NCBI GenBank assembly: GCA_023548195.1
Contig: JAJHZJ010000756.1
Span: 744,001-808,000, forward strand
Length of the DNA: 64,000 bases
Source of the DNA: Bettongia penicillata ogilbyi
Lineage: Eukaryota > Chordata > Mammalia > Diprotodontia > Potoroidae
Reading direction: 5' to 3'
Shown here: piece after piece, positions 10,952 through 22,764 of the stretch
Layout: each line of letters starts with the position of its first letter
Position numbering within the stretch: the first letter of the stretch is position 1
The notes under the pieces: generated by a model
The model's input: the letters and a program-made list of their open reading frames with translations, nothing else
Told to the model about the DNA's origin: nothing
Databases searched by the model: none
Translations under genes and position numbers: made by a program

Positions 10952-13541
10952 TTTTAAAACATTTAAAAATTTATTTATTTTCAGTTTTCCACATTTACTT
11001 CCACAAAATTTTGAATTAAAATTTTCTCCCCATCTCCCTTCTCCCCCAATCCCAGGAAAGCATATATTCTGATTACTCTTTCCTCCAGTCTGCCCTCCTT
11101 TCTATCACCCACCCTCACCATACCCCTTTTCCTTCTATTTTCTTGTAGGGCAAGATAGATTTCTATACCCCATTGCCCATGTATTATTTAATGGTTGCAC
11201 ATAAAAACAATTTTTAACATTTATTTTTAAAGCTTTGAGTTCCACATTCTTTCCCTTCCCCCTCCCCACCCAACCTTATAGAAAGCAAGCAATTCGATAT
11301 AGGTTATACATGTGTTGTCATGCAAAACACTTCCATAATAGTTGTGTTGTGAAAGACTAACTATAATTCCCCAGTCCCGCCCTCCAGTTATTCTGTTATC
11401 TCCTTTGACCTGTCGTTCTACCAAAATGTTTGCTTCCAATGACCCTTTCCCCCAATCTGCCATCCCTTCTATTATCCCCCTTCTCTTATTCCTTCCCCAC
11501 TGCTTTCCTGTATGGTAAGTTAAACCTCCATACCCACTTGAGTGCATGTGTTACTCCCTCCTGAAGTCAAATTTGCTGAAAGGAAGGCTCACTCATTCCC
11601 TCTCACCTTCTCCTTCTTCCCCTCTTTTGTAAAAGCTCTTTCTGAGTCTTTTATATGAGATAATTTACTACATTCTACCTCTACATTTCTCTTTTTCCTA
11701 GTAAATTCTTCTCAACACTTAATTTCCTTTTTTACATATCATCCCTTCATATTCAGCTCACCCTGTGCTCCCCATACATACATACATACATACATATACA
11801 TACACATATACACACACACATACACACACACACATACATATATTTCCTCTAAGTATCCTAACACTGAAAAAGCTCTCATGGGTTAGGAATATCATGTTTC
11901 CATGTAGGAATGTAAACAGTTGAATTTTAATGAGTTCCTTATGGTTTTTCTTTCCTGTTTAACTTTTCATGCTTCCCTTGCTTCTTGTATTTGAAATTCA
12001 AATTTTCTATTCAGCTCTGATTTTTTCAACAAGAATTCTTGGAAGTCCTCTATTTCGTTGAATGACCATTTTTCCGCCCTGAAGTATTATACTCAGTTTT
12101 GCTAGGTAGGTGATTTAATCCTGTCTCCACTCACCTCTGGAATATAATATTCCAAACCCTCCAATCCAATTAATGTAGAAGCTGCTAAATCTTGTGTTAT
12201 CCTGATTGTATTTCTACAATATTTGAATTGTTTCTTTCTGGCTGCTTGTAATATTTGCTCCTTGACCTAGGAACTCTGAAATTTGGCTATAATATTCCTA
12301 GAAGTTTCCTTTTAGTATCTTTTCAGGAGGTGATCGGTGGATTCTTGTCATTTCTATTTTGCCCTCTAGTTCTAGAACAACTGGGCAGTTTTGCTTGCTA
12401 ATTTTTTGAAAGATGATGTGTAGGTTGCTTTTTGATCATGGTTTTCAGGTAGTCCAGAAATTTTAAAATTATCTCTCCTGGATCTATTTTCCAGGTCAGT
12501 TGCCTTTTCAACGAAATACTTCACAATGACTTCCATTTGTTCATTCTTTTGGTTTTGTTTTATATTTTCATGATTTCTCATAAAGTCATTAGCTTCCATT
12601 TGCTTTGTTCTAATTTTTATGGAATTATTTTCTTCAGTAAACTTTTCGACCTCTTTTTCCACTCGACCCACTCTGCTTTTTAAGACATTCTTCTCTTCAT
12701 TGGCTTTTTGGACCTCTTTTCCCATTAAGGTTAGTCTAATTTAGAGTTGTTATTTTCTTAAGCATTTCTTGGGTTTCCTTTACCCAACTGTTGACTCATT
12801 TTTAATGATTTTCTTGCATCACTCTCATTTCTCTTCCCAATGTTTCCTCTTCTTCTCTTGATTTTCAAAATCCTTTTTGAGCTCTTCCTTGACCTGAGAT
12901 CAATTTGTATTTTTCTTGGAGGCTTTGGATGCAGGAGCTTTGACTTTGTTGTCTTCTTCTGGTTGTATGTTTTGATTTTCCTCATCACCAATGATGTAAA
13001 AAATACCTCTTCACCAAGAAAGTAAGAACCTACAATCTGTTTCTTTTTTCCGTTTGCTCATTTTCCCAGTCAATTACTTGACTTTTGACTTCTTTGTTAA
13101 GTGTAAGGGCTCCAGAAGTAGCCTCTACTTCGGGAGTGACTGCTTCTGCCCTGGGGCCAGGGTTAGTGCTGGGGCCAGAAAATGCTCCCCCCTCAACCAG
13201 GTGGGAGACCCTTCCCACTGACCTTCCATGCTGTCTTTGACATTTGTGGATTGATAAGTCTGAAAACTGCAGCACCTGCCAATGATTCACTCACCTAAGG
13301 CCTGTTCCAGTTCTGTCCACACCTGGTGTGGCCCATGCCAAACTACATTTCACTCATAGCCCAATGCAATAGACCCTTCTTGGTGATCTTCCAGATTGTC
13401 TTAGGATGGCGATTTGTTTCATTCTGGCCTTTTATGGCTTCTGCTGCTCTAAAATTTATTTAGAGTCATTTTTACAGGTTTTTTGAGGGTTTGGGGAAAG
13501 AGTGCTAGCCCCAGGTCCTTCCTTCTATGCTAACCCCCTGC
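10952..13541 (-). mobile_element. HAL1-2, inserted in the L1 ORF2
   Basis: A complete half-L1 order on the minus strand: 5' end near 13541, 5' UTR, ORF1 (13061 to about 11985), CA/TA-rich and polypurine 3' UTR, and a T-run/A-tail at 10952-10985. Flanking 11-bp repeats (10941-10951 and 13542-13552) match at 8 of 11 positions, and the L1 ORF2 sequence resumes on both sides in register. It is older than HAL1-7, -10 and -13, judging by its divergence. Confidence 0.85.
11985..13061 (-). pseudogene. HAL1-2 ORF1, broken
   Basis: Starts with ATG at 13061 (MSKRKKE...). The coiled coil is clear between 12725 and 12372 (KEVQKANEEKNVLKSRVGRV), and the start of the RNA-recognition domain reads NFKISGLPENHDQKA. 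The C-terminal domain follows down to about 11985 with frameshifts and stops. The first 12 residues differ from the MPRKGKK type seen in younger copies. Non-functional. Confidence 0.8.
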
Positions 13542-15352
13542 AACATTACTTCGAATTATTATTTTAATTTCCTCTTCATTGGAGATGAATTCACCCTTTT
13601 CATTTTTGATATGGGCAATTTGGTTTTCTTTTTTTTTTAATCAAATTGACCAAAGGTTTATCCATTTTGTTTTTTTTTTTTTTAATAAAACCAGCTCTTA
13701 GTTTTATTTACTAGTTCAATAGTTTTCTTAATGTCAATTTTATTAATCTCTCCTTTGGTTTTCAGTATTTCTAATTTTTTATTTAATTGGGTTTTTTCAA
13801 TTTGGTCTTTTTCTAGTTTTTTTTCAGTTGCAGGCCCAATTCATTGATCTCCTCTTTCTCTATTTTATTCATATAAGCATTCAAAGATATAAAACTTCCC
13901 CTATGAACTGTTTCACTGCACCTCATAAGTTTTGGTAGGTTGTCTCATTATTATTATTCTCTTGAATGAAATTATTGATTGTTTCTATGATTTGTTGTTT
14001 GACCCACTCATTCTTGAGATTAGATTATTTATTTTTAACTAATTTTAGTCTATCTTTCCATGGTCCTTTATGACATATAATTTTTATTGCATCATGATCT
14101 GAAAATGATGCATTGACTATTTCTGTTTTTCTGATTGTGAGGTTTTTATGCCCTCGTACATAGTCAATTTTAGTGTATGTGCCATATGTCTCTGAGAAAA
14201 AGGTATATTCCTTTCTATCCCCATTCAGTTTTCTCCAGAATTCTATCATATCAACCTTTCCCAGAACTCTATTCACCTGCTTAACTTATTTCTTGTTTAT
14301 TTCGAGGTTAGATTTATCAAGTTCAGAGGGGGGTAGATTAAAATCCCCCACTCATATAGTTTTGTTTTCTATTTCTTCCTGTAACTCCATTAACTTCTCT
14401 AAATATATGGATGCTATACCACTTGGTGTATATATGTTTAGAAATGATATTACTTCATTGTCTATGGTGCTTTTTAGCAGGATAGTTTCCTTCCTTATCG
14501 CTTTTGATTAGATCTATTTTTGCTTTTTCTTTGTCTGAGATTAGGATTGCTACCCCTGCTTTTTTTTTTTACTTCAACTGAAACATAATATATTCTATTC
14601 CAGTCTTTTACCTTTACCCTATGTGTATCCCCCTGTTTCAAATGTGTTTCTTGTAAACAACATATTGGAGGATTATGTTTTTCAGTCTATTCTATTATCT
14701 GCCTCTACTTTAGGAAACAGTTCATCCTACTCATATTCACAGTTATAATTACTCTCTGTGTCTTTCTCTATCCTATTCCTACCTGCCCTCTTTGTGCTTT
14801 TATTTCTCCCTTTTCCTTCTCCTCCTCAAAAATGTTTTACTTTTTACCACCACTGCCTTCAGTCTTCCCTCCCTTCTATCAATCCCTTCCCTTTTCTTTC
14901 CCTTTTGCCTTACCACTTCTTCCCTCACTTCCAATCACCCCTCTCTTTTGTTCCCCTTTCCCCTCCTACTGCCTGAAGGGAAAGCTATATTTCTATACTT
15001 AACTGAGTATGTTGTTCCCTCTTTGAACCAAATCCAGTGAGTGCAAAGCTCAAACAATGCTAATCTCCCTTGCTTCTTTTCCTCTATTATAACATGTTTT
15101 TGTGCCTCTTCATGTGATGTAATTTACCCCTTTTCTATATCCTCCTTTCCTCTTCTCCCTTCACATCCCTTAATTAGGTTTTTTATTATCACTTCAGTTA
15201 CTTTATAACCCCGCCTCTATCTATGAATATTCCTTTTAAAAGTCATAATAAATATACAATTCTCAAGAATAACAAGTATCATTTTCCCATACAGGGACAC
15301 AAACAGGTTGCCCATATTAAATAATAAGTATTTTTTTTTCCTATTTATCTTT

Positions 15353-16490
15353 TTATACCTCTCTTGAGTCTTGCACTTGAAGATCAGATTTTCTATTGAG
15401 CTCTGTTCTTTTCATCAGGAAGGTCTGGAAATCCCTTATTTCAATGAATGTCCATCTCCTTGCCTGAAATATTGCACTCAAGTTTTCTGAGTAATTGATC
15501 CTTGCTTGCACTCCTTGATCCTTTGCCTTATAGACTATCATATTCCAATACTTCAAATATTTTAATGTAGAAGCTGCAAGGTCCTGTGTGATCCTGACTG
15601 CAGTTTCTTGATATTTGTATTGTTTCTTTCTGGCCACTTGTAGTATTTTCTCCTTGACCTGATAATTCTGGAATTTGGCAACAATATTCCTTGGTATTTC
15701 CAATTTGGTATCTATTTCAGGAAGAGATCGTTGTATTCTGTCAATGAGCATTTTGCCCTCTGGATCTAGGACATCAGGGCAGTTTTCCTTTATGATTTCT
15801 TAGAAGAAACTGTCCAAGCTCTTTTTTTCATCATGGCTTTCCAATAGAACAATAATCCTTACATTTTCTCTCCTGGATCTGTTTTCTAGGTCAGTTTTTT
15901 CTCAGTGAAATATTTTACATTTTCTTCTATTTTTTTCATTCTTTACATTCTGTTTGACTGATTCTTGATGCCTCAGAATCGTTGGCTTCTACTTGACCAA
16001 TTTTAATTTTTAATGAATTGTTTTCTTCAGTTAGCTTTTGTACCTCCTTTTCCATTTATCCAGTTGTTCTTTTTAAGGAGTTATTTTCTCCAGTTAGGTT
16101 TTGTACCCTCCTTATCTATTTGGCCAATTTTACTTTTCAAGGAATGATTCTCTTCAGTGACTCCTTCTTTTTCACTTTGTCAATTGTATTTTTAAAATCA
16201 TTGGTCAATTTTTCTTCTACTTTTTTAATTTGGCTTTTAAAATCCTACTTGAGCTCTTCCAAGAATGCTTTTTGGGTTTGAGACCAGTTCATATTCCCTT
16301 TTGAGGTTTCAGATATGGGTATAGTGTCAATCCTGTCATCTTCTGAATACATATTTTGATCTCCGTTGACCCCATAATAAGATCCTATGTTCTTTGCTTT
16401 TGTAATTTGCTTCTTGTTCATGGTGATTGCCTTTTTCTTGTCTTTTAAAGTGAATCTCTGCTTCTGGGGCACAGGGACTCTGTCCCACAT
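15353..16490 (-). pseudogene. L1 ORF1 of the full-length minus-strand L1
   Basis: The C-terminal part is open at 15751-15353: LPEIDTKLEIPRNIVAKFQN, then VKEKILQVARKKQYKYQ, then RITQDLAASTL and FQTFLMKRTELNRK. This is the standard ORF1 C-terminal RNA-binding domain. The coiled coil (15900-16260) is present but has stops and frameshifts, including one at the domain boundary. The N-terminal part extends to about 16490. ORF1 and ORF2 are separated by ~600 bp of purine-rich sequence, whose layout matches the HAL1 3' UTR. Confidence 0.82.
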
Positions 16491-17038
16491 TTCTCGTACT
16501 GCAAGCTAGGGGCCTGGTTACTGACTTTGTGTGCTGTGTCCTCTGCTTCTTTCAACTAGAAGCTATATAATGCTGCAGCTTACCTAGTGCTGAACTGGCT
16601 GATGTATGCCAAGGCTGAGGCTAGGTGAAGTGTGAGTTTCCCCGGGTTTAGACTGAAGCTCACAGTGTGAGGTATGGGTGATGGGTGGTCTTACCACTGA
16701 AGGTCTCCTCCTCCCCTAGGGTTGTGCTAGAGCATGGGCAGGCTCAGCAGCTGGTGGACCCCTATCTGTGCTGGTGTCTACCCAATTCCCTTGGCGGTGT
16801 TAAGGCTCACTTGGTGTCCTGGTATTAGTGCTTACAGGCTCCAACCTCCTGGGGCTCAGGATCCCCTGCTGGTTCATTGAGGTGGGATTTGCTGGGGCAC
16901 CTCCAGTTCTGCACAGCCTTCAGCCACAGAAAGAAGGACTCTTTCTTTCAATCTCACTAGCCTTCCAAGCCAAAAGACTGTTGTACCCCTTCGGCTGGCC
17001 GCACTATTCCCGAATTTTTCCTGGGACAATATTCTCTG

Positions 17039-17562
17039 GGTTTTTCAAGGTCAACAAGAGAGGGTGAGAGCACTTATAGTTTACTCTGTGTATTACCAAG
17101 TCAATATTCAAAACACTGGTGGTGATTATGAATATGCCAGCACAGTTCTCAATTGCAAAGTATAACATATTCTGCATATAGTAGGCAGAAGAAAAACATT
17201 TATTCAGACACCAGAAAGTCAAATTCCAAAACCAGAAAGGAAAATCTGTCATAGTGACCAAGAAGTTAATACACATTATTACCACAGGGGGCAATGCCAT
17301 TCCCAAATCTCCCCATTCCCATTGCTGGGACCTTCCCACAAATAAACAAACACTCACAAGCCTAACTGTGCCTGCCTACCTGTGTCTTTCCCAGCTCTGA
17401 CTAGCCTGACCAATTTCCTCCCAGTTTTGCTCCATCCTTCCTGTTCCACCTGTTCAGCAAGCTCCTCCCACCACATGTGACTTAGGCTTCTATGTGATTT
17501 AAGCAGGTCACTTGGGCTGATTAATGAATGGGAAAGATTTTCCCATTTAAGTTACCATTACA
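17039..17562 (-). mobile_element. Solo LTR, family A copy 1
   Basis: On the minus strand it begins TGTAATGGTAACTTAAATGG, identical at its first 11 bases to the LTR at 56887-57325. Further shared blocks are tgacctgctt, tggtgggag, a gcatgggaatgg-like stretch, ataatgtgtat and a TGAATAAATG poly(A) signal region. The 5-bp repeat ctctg lies on both sides (17034-17038 and 17563-17567). The 3' terminal dinucleotide is not the usual CA. No internal retroviral genes are present. It lies in the L1 5' UTR, just inside the L1 5' end. Confidence 0.72.
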
Positions 17563-17589
17563 CTCTGCCATCTTTACTCCTGGAAGTTC

Positions 17590-17840
17590 AAGTAAGTGAC
17601 TTTCAAATATTCAGTCTGTAGGCTAATAACCCCAGGAGCACCCTCTGTTACTGCTGCAGTCCCCTACTTCTCTCTCACCCAGTTCTGCCTGAGTCCCATC
17701 CTGTGCTGAGAGGTTTGGGAATCATAACTGGTGACTCACACCCACCCAAGGCTGTTCCCACTCTGCTATGGTCGAGTTTGGGCTGATGCAGTGCTTTGCA
17801 CTCTCCCAACCTGGTGTAACAGATATGGAAGAGCAAAGAA
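17590..17840 (-). mobile_element. L1/HAL1 5' UTR-like fragment
   Basis: GC-richer sequence resembling antisense 5' UTR of other copies (for instance acctggtgtaacagata compared with atctggtgcaacagat near 23408). It may be a second, older element into which the full-length L1 inserted. Confidence 0.45.
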
Positions 17841-18060
17841 TAGGATACATGTGTACAAACATGTTTATAGCAGCTCTTTTTGTCATAAAAAAGAAGTGGA
17901 AACTAAGATAGTGTCCATCAGTTGAGGAATGGCTGACTATATAATATATGAATGTGATGGCATATTATTGAATTGTAAGAAATTATGAAAGGGATGATTT
18001 TGAGGAACATGACAATTAGAAGATCAGAAAGAGGAGCCTAACTTTCCAAAAACAGAAATA
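17840..18060 (+). mobile_element. L1 ORF2 C-terminal fragment
   Basis: Contains the landmarks gtgtacaaacatgttta, atagcagctctttttg, tccatcagttgaggaatg and tatatgaatgtgatgg, in the order of L1 ORF2 codons just before the stop. Short and broken. Confidence 0.75.
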
Positions 18061-18094
18061 AAAGACTGTCAGTGAAGCATTTTTCCTTTAAAAT

Positions 18095-19560
18095 GTGCAG
18101 AAGAGTTTTCCTTCTGAGAACCACCTCCCTTCTATCAGTATCCTTCCTTTCTTATTTCCATCCTTTTTTATTTCATTAAAGGATAAGATGAATTTTTATA
18201 TTCAAATGAGTATGTATTTTATTTCTTCTTTGAGTCAATTATGATGAGGGCAAAGTTCAAATATTGTCTGCGTACTTTCCCATCTTCCTCCCCACTGAAA
18301 AAGCTTTATTGCACCTCTTTTATGAAATAATTATGCCACGATATCCCTTCCTTCCCTCTTCTTCCAGAGCAATCTTCTTTCTCACCCCTTAGTTTTCTTT
18401 TTTAGATATCCCATCATAATTAACTCATATCTGCATCATCTGTTGATGTGCACTCTAATTTCCCAAATACTGATAAAGTTCTTAATAGTTACAAGTATTT
18501 CTTGTCATGTAGGAATATACAGTTTTATCTTAATGAATCTCTTATGCCTTCTCTTTCCTGTTTACATTTTTATACTTCTCTTCAGTATTGTATTTGAAGA
18601 TCAAATTTTTTATTCAGTTTCTGGTCTTTTAATTAAGAATGCATGAAATTCCTCTATTTCATTGACTATCCATTTTTCCCCCTGAAGGTTTATACTCATT
18701 TTTTTTTCTGGGTAGGTTGTAATCCTAGCTCTTTTGCCTTCTGTAATATCATTTTCCAAACCCTACTGTTGTTTAAGGTAGACGCTGCTAAATTTTGTGT
18801 AATCCTTTCTGGGGCTCCATGACATTTCAACTGTTTCCAGCTGCTTGTGGTATTTTCTTTTTAATGTGGGAGCTCTCAATTTTGGTGACAATACTGGGAG
18901 TTTTCATTTTGGAGTTCTTTCAGCTGGTGACTGGTGGATTTCAATTTCTATTTTGCTCCCTGGTTCTAGGATATCACAGTAGTTTTCTTTTATAATTTCT
19001 TGAAAAATAATGGCAAAGATCTTTCTAAAATCATGTCTTTGAAGTAGTCTAATAATTCTTAAATAATCTCTCCACAGGTCAGTTGTTTTTCCAATAACAA
19101 ATTTAACATTTTCTTCTATTTTTTCATTCTTTTGATTTTGTTTTATTGCTTTTTGAGGTTTCATGGAGTTATTCGCTTCTACTTGCCCAATTCTAATTTT
19201 TAAAAAGTGTTTTCTTCAGTGAGCTTTTGTATCTCTTTTTCTTTTTGGCCAGTTCTTTTTTGGGGGGAACTGTTTTCTTTAGCAAATTTTTGTACCTCCC
19301 CCCATCCCTCCGAATTTGGCCAATTCTATTTGTAAGGAGTTTTTTCTTTGGTGAATTTTTGTATATTTTTTGTGCTTCTTTTACCAAGTTGTTGACTCTT
19401 TCTTTATGATTCTCTCACATTTCTATCATTTGTTTTCCCATTTTCCTTCCACTTCTCTTATTTGCTTTTTAAAATTCTTGTTGAGCTCCTTCATAAGTTA
19501 TTTGTGAGCCTGAAAACAACTGACATTTTTTCTTTGATGTTTCACATGCAGCCATTTTGA
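18095..19560 (-). mobile_element. HAL1-3, degraded
   Basis: Antisense 3' UTR (18095-18590) then antisense ORF1 (18590-19560) with the usual coiled-coil and C-terminal landmarks (for example gtcagttgtttttccaat at 19078). The 3' end and the 5' UTR are missing. Frames are heavily broken. It is one of the older HAL1 copies. Confidence 0.75.
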
Positions 19561-19599
19561 CAGGGTAAACAGAAAGAGAGAGATAAGCAAGGGAAAATG

Positions 19600-20390
19600 G
19601 ATGGAGGGTAATAGGACAATTATCAGCATAATTGAACATATCAAAAGCAAAAAGAACAGTAATCATATGATTGTCTCAATAGATGCAGGAAAAAAGTATT
19701 TGACAAAATATAACACCTATTCATATTAAAAACACTAGAGAGCATAGGAATAAATGGAGCTTTCCTTAAAATGATAAGTAATATTTATCTAAAAACATCA
19801 GCAAGCATTATCTGTAATGGAGATAAGCTAGAACTAGGATAATATCAAACATAGTAATAGCAACATTGTATGATGAACAACTGTGAATGGCTTAGCTGCT
19901 CTCAGAAATGCAATGATCCCAGATAATTCCAAATGATGGGAAATGCTAGTTGCCTCCAGAGAAATAACTGATGTCTAAGTACAGATAAAAGGATACTATT
20001 TTTTCCTTTCCTTCTTTTCCCCTCTTTTTTAGTTTCAGTTTTCTTGCACACAATTATTAATATGAAAGTGTTTTACAAGATTGCACACACATAATCTATA
20101 TAAGCTTGTTTACCATCTCAGGGAGGGGAAACTTAAGGAGGGATATAATATGGAACTCCAAACTTTTTTGAAAAAAAGAATGAAGGTTAAAAATCGTTTT
20201 TACATGCAGTTGAGGAAAATATAAAGTATTTGAAAATGCATAAAAGAAAACAGGAGAGGACAAAAAAAATCCCATACAGGTTAAATATCTTTGAATATCA
20301 CATATTGAATTAATAATATACATAATAGGAAAAGAAAAAATGTATGTAATAGACATTTTTAGTTTCATGCACAATCCTCTTGTTCTATCC
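19600..20390 (+). mobile_element. L1 with reverse transcriptase joined directly to 3' UTR
   Basis: 19620-19845 is ORF2 reverse transcriptase sequence (catatgattgtctcaatag, cactagagagcataggaat, atctgtaatggagataagc). At about 19845 it jumps to L1 3' UTR (tagtaatagcaacattgta, atgatcccagataattcc, accatctcagggaggg), losing the rest of ORF2. The end is A-rich near 20250-20390. Confidence 0.75.
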
Positions 20391-20439
20391 TAAATTGCAC
20401 ATGAAATATTAATTTTATTAATTGTTAAGTTCATAATAA

Positions 20440-20620
20440 AAATCTATTTTCCAGGTCAGTTGTTTTTCCAATGAGATATTTCACACTATCTTCCATTTTT
20501 TCATTCTTTTGGTTTTGATTTGTGATTTCTTAGTCTCTCATAAAGTCATTAGCCTCCATCTGTTCCATTCTAATTTTTAAAGAACTATTTTCTTCAGTGA
20601 GCTATTGAACCTCTTTTTGG
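20440..20620 (-). mobile_element. HAL1-4, ORF1 coiled-coil fragment
   Basis: About 180 bp of antisense ORF1, from the end of the coiled coil (tctattttccaggtcagttg) to tcttcagtgagc. It is cut at both ends. On the right, about 20 bp separate it from the poly(A) side of HAL1-5. Confidence 0.8.
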
Positions 20621-21484
20621 AGGCTGGCATAGTGCCTGGCATTGTTTGTATTTTTATTTATTTATTTATTTATTTGTTTATTTTAAGTTTTAAACAATCA
20701 CTTCCACAGAATTTTGAGTTCCAAATTTCCTCCCTATATCTCCCTTTCCCCCACCCCAAAATGCCAAGCATTCCAATTACCCCTACCACCAATCTGCCCT
20801 CCCTTCTAACATTCCTCCCTTCTCTTATCCCTATCTTCTCTTTTGTCCTGTAGGGCAACATAAATTTCTATACCCCATTACGTGTATTTCTTATTTCCCA
20901 GTTTTATGCAAGAACAATACTTAACAGTTGTTCCTAAAATTTTGACTTCCAACTTCTCTTCCTTCCTCCCTCCCCACCCATCCCCATTGGGAATTTAACA
21001 TGGGCTACATATATGTAGTTTTGAAAATAACCTTCATAATATCCATAATAGTCATGCTGTGTAATATTAATTATATTTCCCTCCATCCCATCCTGCTCCC
21101 CATTTCTTCTAATCCCTCCTTTGACCTTGTCCTTCCCCAAGAGTGTTGACTTTTAATTGCTCCCCCCTCCCATACCCCTTCCTTCCAGCATCCCCCCACC
21201 CTTTCTCCCCCACTTTCCTGTATTGTAAGATAGGTTTTCATGCCAAAATGAGTGTGCATTTTATTCTTTCCTTGAGTCAAATGTGATGGGAGTAAGCTTC
21301 ACGTTTTCCCTCTAACCTCCCCCCTTTTCCCCTCCATTGAAAAGTCTTTTCCTTGTCTCTTTTATGAGAGATAATTTGCTCCCATTCCATTTCTCCCTAT
21401 CTCCTCCCAATATATTCCTCTGTCACTCCTTAAATTTATTTTATTTTTTTTAAGATACGATCCCTTCCTATTCAACTCACCGCA

Positions 21485-21488
<4 letters not shown>

Positions 21489-21530
<42 letters not shown>
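21489..21530. repeat. (GT)n microsatellite in HAL1-5 3' UTR
   Basis: About 21 uninterrupted GT units, at the same 3' UTR position where every HAL1 copy carries a CA/GT tract. Confidence 0.97.
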
Positions 21531-21533
<3 letters not shown>

Positions 21534-21660
21534 AAATCTCGTCAACTACCTAGATAGCAGGAAAAAGTTTCAAGAGTTATAAATATTGTCTTTCTATGCA
21601 GGAATGTAAACAGTTCTACTTTAGTAAATCCTTTATGATTTTTCTTTCCTGTTTACCTTT

Positions 21661-22764
21661 TCATGCTTCTCTTGATTCTTGTGTTTGAAAGTCAAGTTTT
21701 CTTTTCAGCTCTGGTATTTTCATCAAGAATGCTTGAAAGTCTTCTATTTCACTGAAAGACCATTTTCCCCCTGAAGTATTATACTTAGTTTTGCTGGGTA
21801 GGTTATTCTTGGTTGTAGTCGTAGTTCCTTTGACTTCTGGAATATCATATTCCAAGACCTTCAATCCCTTAATGTAGAAACTGCTAGATCTTCTGTTATC
21901 CTAATTGCATTTCCACACTACTCAAATTGTTTATTTCTAGCTATTTGCAATATTTTCTCTTGGATCAGGGAGCTCTGGAACTTGGCTAACGTGTTACTAG
22001 GAACTTCTCTCTTCGGATCTCTTTCAGGAGGTGACTGGTGGATTCTTTAAATATTTATTTTGCATTGATTCTACAATATCAGGGCAGTTTTCCTTGATGA
22101 TTTCATGAAAGATGATGTCTAGGCTCTTTTTTTGGTCATGGCTTTCAGGTAGTCCCATAATTTTTAAATTGCCTCTCCTGGATCTATTTTTCATGTCAGT
22201 TGTCTTTCCAATGAGATATTTCACATTACCATTTTTTCATTCTTTTGGTTTTGTTTTGTGATTTCTTGGTCTCTCATAAAGTCATTAGCCTCCATCTGTT
22301 CCATTCTAATTTTTAAAGAACTATTTTCTTCAGTGAGCTTTTGGACCTCCTTTTCAACTTGGCTAATTCTACTTTTTAAAGCATTCTTTGAATCATGACC
22401 TTTTTGAACCTCTTTTGCTAATTGAGTTAGCCTATTTTTAATGGTGTTATTTTCTTCAGCATTTTGGGGGTCTCTTATAGCAAGTTGTTGACTTGCTTTT
22501 CATGATTTTCTGGAATCTCTCTCATTTCTCTTCCCAATTTTTCCTTCACCTCTTTTACTTGATTTTCAAAATCCTTTTTGAGCTCTTCCATGGCCTGAGA
22601 GTGTTGAATATTTATTTTGGATGTTTGGGATACAGAAGCCTTGACTTTTATGTCTTTCCCTGATGGTAAGCATTATTCTTCCTCATCTGAAAGGATGGAA
22701 GAAGATATCTGTTCACCAAGAAAGTAACCTTCTATAGTCTTATTTTTTTCTATTTTGGGGGTAT
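21661..22764 (-). pseudogene. HAL1-5 ORF1, start codon lost and frames broken
   Basis: The start position reads ATA instead of ATG (minus strand, 22764-22762). The N-terminus KNKTIEGYFLGEQ (22720-22680) is of the GYFLGE type shared with HAL1-8 and HAL1-10. The RNA-recognition region reads RSRRGNLKIMGLPESHDQKK at 22195-22136. The C-terminus reads IEDFQAFLMKIPELKRKLDFQ near 21740-21680. Several frameshifts lie between them. Non-coding. Confidence 0.82.

Larger units (their letters stand above)
8793..14745 (-). pseudogene. L1 ORF2 (endonuclease, reverse transcriptase, Cys-rich C-terminus), broken and split
   Basis: The endonuclease part (about 14745-14025) keeps DYVRGHKNL and the FSDHDAIKI stretch with the catalytic SDH. 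The sequence at the usual GDFN position is damaged. The reverse transcriptase is visible at 10942-10482 ([36 protein letters not shown]). The catalytic FADD motif (about 10112-10135) now reads FVED and is followed by a stop. The C-terminal zinc-knuckle-like motif near 9050 (KCWRRCGTLIHCWWSW) has lost three residues and its last Cys. HAL1-2 sits between the endonuclease and reverse transcriptase parts. No active product is possible. Confidence 0.88.
8294..17585 (-). mobile_element. Near full-length L1, interrupted by HAL1-2 and an LTR
   Basis: Read on the minus strand: 5' end near 17585 (sequence aagatggcagag), 5' UTR, ORF1 (about 16490-15353), a ~600-bp purine-rich inter-ORF region (15350-14750), ORF2 endonuclease and reverse transcriptase (14745-13546, then 10950-8800), and a 3' UTR with an A-rich end near 8300. 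Removing the two insertions leaves about 6.2 kb, the expected length of a complete L1. It is dead: both ORFs have several stops and frameshifts. The nesting order is L1 first, HAL1-2 and the LTR later. Confidence 0.88.
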
